This document shows positions 1 through 8,420 of a stretch of DNA of 64,000 nt, piece by piece. Below the pieces are notes generated by a model. That model was not told where the DNA came from, made no database searches, and saw only the letters and a list, made by a program, of their open reading frames with translations. The DNA lies in contig NZ_JACIBV010000001.1 of the NCBI RefSeq assembly GCF_014195505.1, forward strand, positions 7,254,001-7,318,000. Direction: 5' to 3'. The position numbers and the translations under genes are program-made. Origin of the DNA: Nonomuraea dietziae. GTDB lineage: Bacteria; Actinomycetota; Actinomycetes; Streptosporangiales; Streptosporangiaceae. The stretch's first letter is position 1. Each line of letters starts with the position of its first letter.

Positions 1-347
1 TCGTCCAGCGGCTTGCCCGCGGCGTCCCTGCCCGCGTCGGAGACCCATCCGCTGGTCAGGAAGACCGTGGCGGGGAAGGTGTACTGCTCGAGCAGGGGCA
101 GCGCGTGGGTGTGGAAGTCGGCGTAGCCGTCGTCGAAGGTCACCACGACGGGCTTGTCGGGCAGTGACCTGCCGTTGTTCTTGTGCACGGAGGCGACCAG
201 GTCGGCGACCGTCAGGGGGGTGAAACCGTTGGTGGACAGGTAGTCGATCTGCTCGGCGAAGTCGCTCGTGCGCACCGCGTGCGGCCTGGTGTCCTGGTTG
301 GGCCTGTCGGTGATCGAGTGGTACATGAGAATCGGCACACGGATCAT
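1..347 (-). CDS. Polysaccharide deacetylase family protein (3' part beyond window)
   Basis: The minus strand from position 347 reads as the N-terminal part of a NodB-like carbohydrate esterase 4 protein. It opens with MIRVPILMYHSITD, followed about 60 residues later by VVVTFDDGYADFHTHALP, which holds the TFDDGY motif whose aspartates act in catalysis and metal binding in this family. The family removes N- or O-acetyl groups from cell-wall or extracellular polysaccharides. The rest of the protein lies beyond base 1. Its ATG overlaps the stop of the glycosyltransferase at 344-1285 (ATGA), so the two are probably translationally coupled. No signal peptide precedes the domain. The neighbouring glycosyltransferases suggest surface glycan or exopolysaccharide work; the substrate cannot be told. 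Confidence 0.85.
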   Translation of the reverse strand, partial: MIRVPILMYHSITDRPNQDTRPHAVRTSDFAEQIDYLSTNGFTPLTVADLVASVHKNNGRSLPDKPVVVTFDDGYADFHTHALPLLEQYTFPATVFLTSGWVSDAGRDAAGKPLD

Positions 348-1285
348 GAACGCACCAGCTTCAGCCGTACGGAACCCACCACGTAACCCCAGGTCGTCCA
401 GGCGAGCCCGACGACGATCGCGAAGGCTCTGCCGAGCCCCGAGACGTCGCCGCGCACCGCCTCGCCGAGCCCGCGCAGCGCGCCGAGCGGCAGCGCCTTC
501 AGCGCGTGGGCCCGCTCGCTCTTCAGCCCGTCCTGGGTACCCACGCTCTGCGTGACCAGGGCCTTGGACAGACCCTCGGCGTAGCAGCGGGAGCGGAAGT
601 AGCCGAAGGTGGCGCGCTGGGCGGGCACCTTGTGCCCGATGAGCGCGGCCGGCTCGAACAGCATGACCGCGCCCGGCTTGCGCTGGGAGAGCCTGATGCA
701 GAACTCGGTCTCCTCGCAGCCCAGCGGACGGCTCTTGCGCCCCTGGACGCTACGGCCGATGCCGCTGTGGAAACCGCCGACCTCGCCCACCGCCGTACGC
801 CTGAAGGCGGCGTTGCCGCCCATGACGTTGCGGATCGGCGAGCGTACGGCGGGCATGCCGCGGTAGCTGCACCCCACGGTCCAGTCGAACTCGTAGGGGA
901 ACCACCGGGGCCGTCGCCCCGTCTGCCACAGCGGCTCGGTCCTGCCTCCGACGCCGACCACGGCGGGATCCTGGAAGCCCTCCTCCAAAGCCTCCAGCCA
1001 TCCGGGGTCGGCCACGGCGTCGTCGTCGAGGTAGGCGACGATGTCGCCCGTCGCCACGTCGGCACCGGTGTTCTTGCCCCCCGACAGCCCCTTGTCATGG
1101 GTGTTCTCGACCACGACGACCCGCGGGTAGGCCTGCTTGAGCCTGAGCATCAGGTCCTGGTTGTAGTCGACGACCAGGATGATCTCGTGCGCGGGGCGCC
1201 GCTGGAGCTCGACGGACTCGACGGCCTGCCTGATGTCCTCCCAGCGGTCCTCGGTGTAGACGCAGATGACGACCGAACTCTTCAT
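344..1285 (-). CDS. Family 2 glycosyltransferase
   Basis: A 313-residue GT-A fold glycosyltransferase. The N-terminus (SSVVICVYTEDR) is the usual nucleotide-binding strand, and YLDDDAVAD near residues 85-93 carries the DXD-type motif that binds the metal and sugar nucleotide. A GLSGGKNTG loop precedes it, as in many rhamnosyl- and galactosyl-type GT2 enzymes. A hydrophobic segment near residues 285-305 suggests membrane association at the C-terminus. The gene ends inside the start of the deacetylase and begins 11 bases after the stop of the upstream GT2 gene, so the three form an operon for surface polysaccharide. Donor and acceptor sugars cannot be inferred. Confidence 0.85.
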   Translation of the reverse strand: MKSSVVICVYTEDRWEDIRQAVESVELQRRPAHEIILVVDYNQDLMLRLKQAYPRVVVVENTHDKGLSGGKNTGADVATGDIVAYLDDDAVADPGWLEALEEGFQDPAVVGVGGRTEPLWQTGRRPRWFPYEFDWTVGCSYRGMPAVRSPIRNVMGGNAAFRRTAVGEVGGFHSGIGRSVQGRKSRPLGCEETEFCIRLSQRKPGAVMLFEPAALIGHKVPAQRATFGYFRSRCYAEGLSKALVTQSVGTQDGLKSERAHALKALPLGALRGLGEAVRGDVSGLGRAFAIVVGLAWTTWGYVVGSVRLKLVRS

Positions 1286-1296
1286 GACCGACCTTT

Positions 1297-2134
1297 TTAC
1301 GCCACACCCCGGTCGGCCGCGGGGCGGCTGGCCAGCTCGGGAACGGGCTGCGTGGGACGGCGGCGCCGCTCGCGCAGGATTGTCTTGAGCACGCGGATGC
1401 CGTCGCGGACGGCGTGCAGGTTGCTCTCACCGTGGATGCGGCAGCGCTCGTGGCTCGGCACCTCGTGCACGCGCAGGCCCTGCCTTGGCGGCGCGCACGT
1501 TCATCAGCGTCTCCACCTCGAAACCGTCGCAGTCGAGGTCGAGCACGGGCAGGTGGCGGGCCCAGAAGGCGTTGTAGCCGTAGCAGAGGTCGGTGTACTT
1601 CGTCCGGTAGAAGACGTTCACCAGCGTCGTGAGGACCTTGTTGCCGAAGTAGCGGCTGAAGGTCAGGTCGTCGCTGCCGCCACCGGAGATGTAGCGCGAG
1701 CCCTTGACGAAGTCGGCGCCGGTGACCAGCGCGCCCACGAAGGAGATGATCTCGTGGCCGTCGGTGGAGCCGTCAGCGTCGATCATGACGATGATGTCGC
1801 CCGTGCAGGCGGCGAAGCCGGCGGCCAGCGCGTCGCCCTTGCCCTTGCCGGTCTGCGTTACGATCTTGACGTTGGGCCTGAGCTTGCGCGCCACGGCGAC
1901 GGTGTCGTCGACGGAGTTTCCGTCGACGAGGATGATCTCGTCGATCCACTGGGGGATGGTGGCGAACACGTGCGGCAGGTTCTCCGCCTCGTTCATGGCC
2001 GGGACCACCACGCTGACCGTCGGCGAAATGGCCAGATGAGGTGTGAGGGGGGTGAACCGCTCGATCGGCGGCATAGATCGCAGGCCGGAGCCATTGATCT
2101 TGTGACCGTTGGTCTTGGTGATCTCGGGACTCAT
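1297..2134 (-). CDS. Family 2 glycosyltransferase, interrupted by a single-base frameshift
   Basis: From the ATG at 2134 the frame encodes a polyprenyl-phosphate-mannosyltransferase-like GT2 protein: VSVVVPAMNEAENLP near residues 40-54, a DGNSVDDT loop, and IDADGS near 118-123 as the DXD motif. After ETLMNVRAAKAG the frame changes to unrelated low-complexity residues and stops at 1427. Removing one base from the CCC run at 1478-1480 restores a natural C-terminus (LRVHEVPSHERCR, then about 40 more residues) ending in TAA at 1297-1299. The full product would be about 278 residues, normal for the family. Either this is a sequencing error in a homopolymer or a recent mutation. It leads the operon with the downstream GT2 and deacetylase genes. 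Confidence 0.75.
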
Positions 2135-2323
2135 GGTGTGACAAATCCTTCCGGGACCTGGTGCTGCCGAACGGACCCGGGACCATCCGCGATCCTATGG
2201 ATCATCAGGGATGGCAGAAGTGACGAACGGTGCATGAAGGGTCCAGTGGGGTGAGGGTGCCAATGGATGGTGCTGTGCTGCCTTGGTGCCGGGTGATGCT
2301 GCTGGTGCGAGGGGTGGAGCGCG

Positions 2324-3454
2324 TTACCGCGCTCCTGAGGGTTCCTTGACGACGGTGTCGGGCGGCGAATCGGACTGCAGAGTCGTGCGCACTCGCCCGA
2401 AGCCCTTCAGCACGCGATCGGCCACCTTATAGAGAGACGGTCGAGCCAGGACGATTGTTCGCGCCTTGTTGACAGGAGTCCTGCCGATCCAGTGGACGGC
2501 GGCCGTCGCGGACGGTCGGGAGACACGTCCTTCGGCGACGTAGAGGACGCCGCTCTTCAGCCAGTCCTTGTACTCCTTGCCGCCCTTGCCCATGTCGACG
2601 GCGTGCAGCCCGGCCTTCGCCGCGTGCTCGGCCATCTGCAGGTGGTGCACGATGCCGGGCGAGTACCGCGCGAACTCGGTGTCGTAGGCCGGGAACCAGC
2701 CGACCAGCGTCGTGGCCGTGCGCAGACCGAAGTGGCCCGCTACCGGAACGTCACCGGCGTAGAGCATGGTGAGGACACCCGCGAAGTCGTCAGAGCGCTC
2801 GGCATGCATGAGGTCGATGAGCTCGACGATCCACGGCTGGGCGAACCTGTCGACCCTGCCGGTCCTGCGGTACTGGTCGGACTTCCAGTTCAGCAGGGTG
2901 CGCAGCACGGCGGGGTCGGGCGAGGCGTACTCGAAGCGCAGCTGGCCCTGTTCCCTGCCGAGCTTGCGCTCCTTGTAGCGCACGGTCTTCAGGTTCTTGG
3001 GAGAGTTCGCCTTCACCTGCTCGAGCCAGGAGTCGAACCCCGCGGTCAGGTCCATGATCGGAGCGGGCCTGACATCGGTCTCGAACGCCGCGAACGTCGG
3101 CTGACCCGCGACCATGTGATCGAAGTCGAAGACGCTGAGCTTCGCGGCCCTGAGCAGGGCCTTCGTGTCGATCTTCAGCTCGGGAGCCGAGATCAGGCCA
3201 TGACACGTGGTGAGAAAGCCGCCCAGCGGCTTGCCGATGCCGAAGCTGTGGCGCTCGTAGGGGAAGAAGCCCGCGATCGAGTCGCCGTCGTGGACGACGG
3301 CCACCCGCACGTAGTCGCGCAAGCGGTCCATGGCCACCGCGAACTCGACAGAGAGAAAGGGGTTGTCCAGCGAGGGATCCGCCTTCTGCAACGCCCGCCA
3401 TCGAGACCGCTCGGAGTCTCCCAGCTCGCCTGGGCGAACAATCGAGATGTTCAC
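2324..3454 (-). CDS. FemAB/CelD-like GNAT acyltransferase
   Basis: A protein of about 376 residues with the double-GNAT look of the peptidoglycan bridge (FemAB) and CelD/BcsL-type acyltransferases, which transfer acyl or aminoacyl groups to cell-surface polymers. Recognisable stretches are LKTVRYKERKLGRE, DFAGVLTMLYAGDVPVAGHF and the C-terminal SPGIVHHLQMAEHAAKAG with DMGKGGKEYKDWLKSG, typical of this family's second acetyltransferase domain. I chose the GTG at 3454 because it overlaps the stop of the upstream membrane-protein gene (GTGA) behind a G-rich ribosome-binding site; an earlier start at 3568 would run well into that gene. The glycan context suggests modification of an exported polysaccharide. 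Confidence 0.75.
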   Translation of the reverse strand: MNISIVRPGELGDSERSRWRALQKADPSLDNPFLSVEFAVAMDRLRDYVRVAVVHDGDSIAGFFPYERHSFGIGKPLGGFLTTCHGLISAPELKIDTKALLRAAKLSVFDFDHMVAGQPTFAAFETDVRPAPIMDLTAGFDSWLEQVKANSPKNLKTVRYKERKLGREQGQLRFEYASPDPAVLRTLLNWKSDQYRRTGRVDRFAQPWIVELIDLMHAERSDDFAGVLTMLYAGDVPVAGHFGLRTATTLVGWFPAYDTEFARYSPGIVHHLQMAEHAAKAGLHAVDMGKGGKEYKDWLKSGVLYVAEGRVSRPSATAAVHWIGRTPVNKARTIVLARPSLYKVADRVLKGFGRVRTTLQSDSPPDTVVKEPSGAR

Positions 3455-3819
3455 CGTGGCCCCGCCCCCTGTTCGCTCTGCATGCTCTTCCCCCGATACA
3501 ACACGCGCAGTACGTACATGAACCCAGCGAGCACGGCGACTGTCGCAACGCCGGCCCTGGGGGACCATGCGTCGAACAGAAGCATGGCTTGGGCAAGGAG
3601 AACGTTAAGAACGAGACTTGCCGCGGCACCTACTGATAGTGCGGCAAGAGGATCACGATCCCGCAACAGTCCGACTACCGCTGCCCCAGGAACGACCAGA
3701 AGGAACAGAGAGATCAGAAGCGGGCGCAACGGCGTCTGGATGTCGGCGAGCGCGATCACCGCCCCCGCGATGCACGCTGCCGCGAGCGCCCACGTGAGCG
3801 CCCTCCACTTGCTGCCCAT
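3451..3819 (-). CDS. Small four-helix membrane protein of unknown function
   Basis: A 122-residue hydrophobic protein with about four predicted transmembrane segments: near residues 9-27, 31-52, 58-80 and 88-108, joined by very short loops, with a charged tail. I do not recognise the family. It is translationally coupled to the FemAB-like acyltransferase by a GTGA overlap, so it probably supports the same envelope function, for instance as a membrane partner. The upstream 260 bases hold an AT-rich stretch with an 18-bp palindrome and no other gene. Confidence 0.7.
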   Translation of the reverse strand: MGSKWRALTWALAAACIAGAVIALADIQTPLRPLLISLFLLVVPGAAVVGLLRDRDPLAALSVGAAASLVLNVLLAQAMLLFDAWSPRAGVATVAVLAGFMYVLRVLYRGKSMQSEQGAGPR

Positions 3820-3950
3820 CTCCCTGACTCCTGGCTACTCGCTGGCAAAGGCCGGTTGATCGCCGTATTCATGGGATCAACCCCGCCATGGGCCCGTCAA
3901 TGCCGACGTCTGGCGACCACTCCAGGTTTACCGGGCATGACGAGATTCCC

Positions 3951-3968
3951 ATGTGTTATTCAACACAT
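3951..3968. promoter_or_regulatory. Perfect 18-bp palindrome, possible operator
   Basis: ATGTGTT-ATTC-AACACAT has 7-bp perfect arms and a 4-bp spacer in an unusually AT-rich patch. It lies 132 bases upstream of the membrane-protein/acyltransferase operon that starts at 3819 and 112 bases past the sigma-factor stop codon. Size and symmetry fit a dimeric regulator site. The regulator is unknown and no promoter was firmly identified next to it. Confidence 0.35.
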
Positions 3969-4079
3969 AGTCAAGAGCATGCCACGGGGAGCGTCCCCAA
4001 GCCATCTAGCTTGCCCTATGGCGGAGGGTCAGCGAGGCCTAAAGTCCGGTTTGTCCGATCTTGTCACCAAAATGAGTTC

Positions 4080-5667
4080 TTAATCATCTTGCGTCTCGTG
4101 CGAGGTTGTGCTGCTCGCCACACCTGGCACCGGCGTCTCGGACGGGTCCTGCGAGGAAGGCGGGTCGTCGGTGGGCTCGGGCTCGTGACCGCCCTGGCCG
4201 TCCCAGGACAGGGCGCACGAACCGCCGCCGGCGTTGGAGCTGATCGTCACCGTTCCCGCGCCCGAGGAGCCGGGGTCGTTGACCGTCACCCAGACCGACG
4301 CGGACTGGCCGGCCTTGATCGAACCGGCGGAGGGGAAGACGTCGAGGCCGTCGGAGGCCCCCCGCGCTCCAGGAGATCGCGGCGTTGCGGGCGGCCAGCC
4401 GTACGGTGCCCGCGCCGGCGACGCCACCGGGGCAGGTGACCGAGAGCCGCGCCGCGGGCGCGGCGGGCCGCGTGCGGCTGGCGGTGGGCGTGGGCCTGGT
4501 GGTCGAGGGCTGCGAGGCGGGGCTCTGCACGGGCCTGGCCGCGGGCCGCGTCTGCGGCGCCTGCCCCGTACGGCTCGGCGCGCCCGTCGGCTCGGCGCTC
4601 TCCTCGATGTCGTTCTGCAGCTCGGGCTCGGTAGAGGGGTCGGTCAGGGAATCGGTCGAGGGGTCGGGCTGAGCCAGAGCGGGCTCGGAGACGCTGGGCG
4701 AGGCGGAGGGGGCCATCCGCAGCGCGGCGGGCTCGGACTCTCCGTTCATCACGATCATCGCGCCGGTGGCGGCGAGCACGCAGGCGCCGATGGTGAAGAC
4801 CGGCGCGAGGCGTCGCGGGCGCCTGCGCGAGCGGCGCTCGACCATCACGGGGAAGCCGGTCCTGTCGAAACTGTCGCCCCGTTCGGTGATCAGCGTGCGG
4901 GTCTGGTCGCGCTCGGGGCTGGTGCAGGTCTCGACGACGCGACGGCGCAGCGAGATCGGCGGGAAGGCGACGGGCACCATGTCGAGCAGCCTGCTCGCGG
5001 AGACGTGGCGGTGACGGCCCTCGGTGCAGACCTCGCACCCGCCGATGTGTCCGGAAAGGCGCCTGCGCAGGATCGGGGTGAGGGGGCCCTCCCACGAGTC
5101 GACCATCGCCGACAGGTCGGGGCAGTGCGCCCGGCCCGTTCTGGCCAGGATCACCGCGGCGGCGGCGTTCTCCACGTGGTCGCGCGCCCTGCCGAGCCTG
5201 GTGGTCGCCTGGCGTGAGGTGAGCCCGAGCACCGCGCCGACCTCGGAGGGGGTAAGCCCGTGTCGCAGCGACAGTTCGAGCACCTCCCGCTCGCCCTTGC
5301 TCAGCTCGCCGAGCGCCTCGTGCACCAGCTCGGCCAGCTCGGGGTCCTCCGGATCATCGAGGACGGGAGGCGGGACACCCGGCGTCTTGGGCGTCTTGGC
5401 GATGCTCTGGAACCTGGTCAGCGCGTACAGCCACGCGCGCAGCCTGGAGCTCTCCTTGAGCTGGTCGGTACGGCCCTGCGCGGTCACCAGCGCGTCGTGC
5501 ACGGCGTCGGCCGCGGCGTCGCGGTCGCCGGTCAGCGAACAGGCGTAGTCGTGCAGCCGTTCGGCGTAGGCGTCGTAGAGCCTGGCGGGGGCGTCGGTGT
5601 CGGCATGGCGCAGCGCCTCCACCAGTTGATGATCGTCGGCGCGGTCGACAGTAGGCCATCCGGGCAC
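4080..5667 (-). CDS. Membrane-anchored ECF sigma factor with zinc finger and extracytoplasmic domain; one-base frameshift
   Basis: Residues about 20-90 match sigma region 2 (YDAYAERLHDYACSLTGD and the following helix) and 120-170 match region 4 (KGEREVLELSLRHGLTPSE, then GLTSRQATTRLGRAR). An anti-sigma-like zinc finger follows (HIGGCEVC, HxxxCxxC, residues 207-214), then one transmembrane helix (about 288-307), a Pro/Ser/Thr-rich linker (310-405), and a small Ig/BACON-like beta domain outside the cell. Sigma factor, inhibitor-like module and sensor are thus one polypeptide. At a run of six C bases (4358-4363) the frame shifts: deleting one base joins ...AAISWSA to ASDGLDVFPSAG and the TAA at 4080, completing the beta domain. 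The unshifted frame instead gives arginine-rich nonsense. Monocistronic; target promoters unknown. Confidence 0.75.
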
Positions 5668-5723
5668 GGATCTTCCTCCCCGCAGCGAGCTCGTGTTGTC
5701 ACAGCCCCACGCGGGTAGGACGC

Positions 5724-5740
5724 CCCCTTACGAAAAGGGG
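5724..5740 (-). terminator. Possible terminator hairpin
   Basis: CCCCTT-ACGAA-AAGGGG forms a 6-bp stem with a 5-base loop, 41 bases past the stop of the vWA protein gene (5782-7536) and upstream of the sigma-factor gene. There is no T-run after the stem on the minus strand, so termination is plausible but weakly supported. Confidence 0.3.
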
Positions 5741-5781
5741 TTGTCCCGGCATAACGACCGGGTATCGCTCAGCGCCTCAGG

Positions 5782-7536
5782 TCAGCAGTTGGGCGCGCAC
5801 AGGCGCCGCTTCATGCCCTGGACGAAGAACTTGCGCACGTCGAGGATGTTCGCCGCGATGTAAGCCTCACCGCCGCTGGCCTCGGCCATCGCGTCCATCT
5901 GCTTCTTGCCCTTGGGCGCGTCGGGTCCGAACGCGATGATCAGGAGGTTGACCGGCCGCTTGGGGTCGTACTCCTTCTTCAGGAACTCCACCATCTGCGC
6001 ATTGGTGACCTTGCCCGTCGGGTCGTCGTTGCCCGCGCCGTCGGTGAGGATCAGGATCGTGTTGATCTTGTCGCGCTCGTAGGTGGACTTCATCTCCGCG
6101 TAGGCGGCCATCAACGTGTCGTTGAGCCCGGTGTCGCCGGTGGCCTTGGGCTGGACGGTGGCCAGCTCCTGGCCGAGGATCTGCTTGCGCGGGACGCCGT
6201 CGACCATCTCGCTCAGCGGGCCGACCGAGATCAGCTCCTTGTAGTCCTTCTGGCCGTCGAGCAGCGTGGAGAAGCTCCAGACGCCGATCTCGCTGTCGGC
6301 CTCGAACAGGGCGAGCCCCTCGCCCGCGATCTTGGTGATGGCCTGCATGCGGGTCATGCCGGTGCCGGGCACGGGATAGGCCATCGTGCCGGAGACGTCG
6401 AGCAGCGCGAGCATCCTGGTGCCGAGGTTCAGCCTCGACCACATCTGGGCCATGCTCGCGACGTTCTTGACGTCGGGCGAGGGCAGCGCCTGGGGCGCCG
6501 CCGCCGCGAAGCCCTTGTCCTCGGCCAGGGCGCTGCCGCCCTTGCCGTCGGGCGTGCGGAAACCGTGTTCGCGCAGCGTCTTCTGGGCGGCCTCGGTTCC
6601 GAGCTCCTGCTGGAAGGCGGCGGCCGCCCTCTGCTTGACAGGGTCCTTCGAGGTGATCACGACGGGGTAGTCCAGGCTCAGCGTGCCGTCCTCCGGATAG
6701 AGGGGCACGACGGGCGAGGCGGACTTCTTGGCGTTGTGCGCCCAGACGCTCTGCTCGGAGGAGACGCCGACGGGCACCTTGCTACCCGACTTGACGGTCA
6801 GGCTGGCCAGCAGGGCGGCGGGGTCGGCGGCGATCTGCTCGGAGAGCTTCTTCAACGCGCCGACCAGCTGCTCGTCACCGAGGCCCGCCTCCTTGGCGGC
6901 GCCGGCGGCGGCCACCAGCGCGCCCAGGCCCGCGGAGTTCTTGGCGGGGTCGAGCGCCAGCACGCGGACCTTCTTGCCCGGGCCGTCGGCGTTGGCCACG
7001 TTGGCCACGCTGATCAGGCCCTGCCAGCTGGGCTGCAGGCTCTTGGCGAGGTTGGCCGCCGCGCTCTTGGCGGCGACCAGGACGATGGGGGAGGTGGCGA
7101 TCGAGCCCGACGGCGCGGGCAGCCCCGCTCCCGCCTCGCCCGCGCGCAGCCTGCCGACCATGAGGCTGGAGTCGGCGATCCACATGTCGGCGTCGAGCTT
7201 GCCGTTCACCAGGCTGTTGGCCGATTTGGCGGCCGACTCCCTGACGATCGTCACCGCGAGGCAGTGGCCGTCCACGGCCTTGCCCGTCTTGTTGAACGAG
7301 CCCGCGACCTTGTTCAGCGCGGGCGACAGGTCGGGGGTGGCGACCACGCGCAGCGCGAGCGGATCGCCCGTGCAGCCGCGTTCCCTGTTGAAGATGACGA
7401 AGGCGGCGACACCCAGCAGGATGGCAAGGGCGAGCGCGCCGGCCAACGGGACCAGCACCCTGCCGCGGCCGCTGCTGCTGCGTCGGCGGGGGGCGTGATA
7501 GCCGTCATCGAGCTCGTCTGTACGGTGTCGCCCCAC
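5782..7536 (-). CDS. Membrane-anchored solute-binding/von Willebrand factor A fusion protein
   Basis: A 584-residue protein: a short charged cytoplasmic N-terminus, one transmembrane helix (residues about 27-49), a periplasmic-binding-protein-like domain (about 55-350, with LRVVATPDLSPALNKVAGSF at its start and a late SLDYPVVITSKDPVKQRA segment), then a vWA domain. The vWA part has the metal-ion MIDAS motif DVSGT near residue 378 and TDGAGNDD further on. Two cysteines close the protein (RRLCAPNC). Proteins of this layout are common in actinomycetes; the outer domains probably bind a ligand and then a protein partner. No transporter gene sits beside it, so it is not an ordinary ABC binding protein. 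A separate promoter in 7537-7668 is likely. Confidence 0.8.
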   Translation of the reverse strand: MGRHRTDELDDGYHAPRRRSSSGRGRVLVPLAGALALAILLGVAAFVIFNRERGCTGDPLALRVVATPDLSPALNKVAGSFNKTGKAVDGHCLAVTIVRESAAKSANSLVNGKLDADMWIADSSLMVGRLRAGEAGAGLPAPSGSIATSPIVLVAAKSAAANLAKSLQPSWQGLISVANVANADGPGKKVRVLALDPAKNSAGLGALVAAAGAAKEAGLGDEQLVGALKKLSEQIAADPAALLASLTVKSGSKVPVGVSSEQSVWAHNAKKSASPVVPLYPEDGTLSLDYPVVITSKDPVKQRAAAAFQQELGTEAAQKTLREHGFRTPDGKGGSALAEDKGFAAAAPQALPSPDVKNVASMAQMWSRLNLGTRMLALLDVSGTMAYPVPGTGMTRMQAITKIAGEGLALFEADSEIGVWSFSTLLDGQKDYKELISVGPLSEMVDGVPRKQILGQELATVQPKATGDTGLNDTLMAAYAEMKSTYERDKINTILILTDGAGNDDPTGKVTNAQMVEFLKKEYDPKRPVNLLIIAFGPDAPKGKKQMDAMAEASGGEAYIAANILDVRKFFVQGMKRRLCAPNC

Positions 7537-7668
7537 GTTGCCCTCTTTGGTGTCGATACGTTCGGGTCACCATACCGGGGAGATACTCCGCGGTGCTCAG
7601 GAACGATACTGGGTGCGCTTGGTGTGGCAAAACCATTGATTTGGTGCAGTGATTACCCAGAGTGGCTG

Positions 7669-8307
7669 TCAATGGCAGCAGCCGTGACCGCGCCACGCCC
7701 GGGCGCCCTCACGCACGGCGACCCCCGCGAGCGCCAGCGCCACGGCCGGATCGACCCACCACCATCCGAGGGTGTTGAGCCACAGTCCGGCCAGCACGCC
7801 GCCCGCCATCGCCGCGCAGATGAGGTTCTGCGCCCCTTCGCCCCGGGTGGCAGCCGAGCCGAGCCGCGCGCCGATGCGCCGCTTGGCCATGCCCAGCAGC
7901 GGCATGCTCGCCAGACTGATGGCGGTGACCGCGATGCCGAGCGCGGTCGGCGCCGCGCGGTGCCCCGCGTCGAGGTCGTGCAGCACGTGCACGACCAGAT
8001 AGGGGGCCAGCAGCCAGAAGCTCACCGCCACGGCCCGCTGGGCCTTCTCCTCCGCGTGGGAGGACAGCGTGCGCGCGCCGGTGAAGCGCCAGACCACGAT
8101 CAGGCTGGCCAGCGCCTCGACGAGGGCGGACAGGCCCCAGCCGATCAGCGCGACCGAGTGCGCGGAGAACCCCGCCGCCAGGCCGAGCGTGCTCTCCAGC
8201 CCGAGCCATACCAGGGTGATCAGGGACAGCGCGCGAGCTGTGGCGGCGTCCTTGAGCCAGGTGGCCGACGCGGCCGGATGTGCGTGAACCTGCTGGTCAG
8301 ACACCAT
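7669..8307 (-). CDS. Cation-efflux (CDF-like) transporter
   Basis: About 212 residues with five to six transmembrane helices. The layout resembles the membrane domain of cation diffusion facilitators: a charged N-terminus, ITLVWLGLESTLGLAAGFSAHSVALIGWG, then SALVEALASLIVVWRFTG, and a last helix pair around GWWWVDPAVALALAG, where Asp and nearby residues form a metal site in the family. The usual cytoplasmic C-terminal domain is missing; the protein ends in GHGCCH, which could bind metal. I place the start at the ATG at 8307 because a GGGAGG lies 13 bases upstream, whereas the GTG at 8319 is too close to it. Substrate unknown. Confidence 0.7.
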   Translation of the reverse strand: MVSDQQVHAHPAASATWLKDAATARALSLITLVWLGLESTLGLAAGFSAHSVALIGWGLSALVEALASLIVVWRFTGARTLSSHAEEKAQRAVAVSFWLLAPYLVVHVLHDLDAGHRAAPTALGIAVTAISLASMPLLGMAKRRIGARLGSAATRGEGAQNLICAAMAGGVLAGLWLNTLGWWWVDPAVALALAGVAVREGARAWRGHGCCH

Positions 8308-8420
8308 GACCCGAACCACACCTCCCGGCTGACGACAGCGATCCGTATCTTAGTAGTCACAGAGAGTTATCTGGCTGTTTCTGTGCAAAGCTCAGCCAAA
8401 CAAGACCAAGGGGAGGGTCC

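Noticed and set aside
506..2254. Long plus-strand reading frame across the glycosyltransferase genes
   Set aside because: High-GC DNA leaves long open frames opposite real genes; this one has no family match, an amino-acid mix rich in Arg/Gly/Val, and lies wholly antisense to well-supported genes.
4010..4075. Riboswitch in the intergenic region at 4 kb
   Set aside because: A small GGGGA-GCG-TCCCC hairpin was the only structure seen and the known conserved cores were not found.
3856..4083. 75-codon plus-strand frame in the gap before the sigma-factor gene
   Set aside because: No ribosome-binding site, mixed composition and it covers the 18-bp palindrome; more likely a promoter region.
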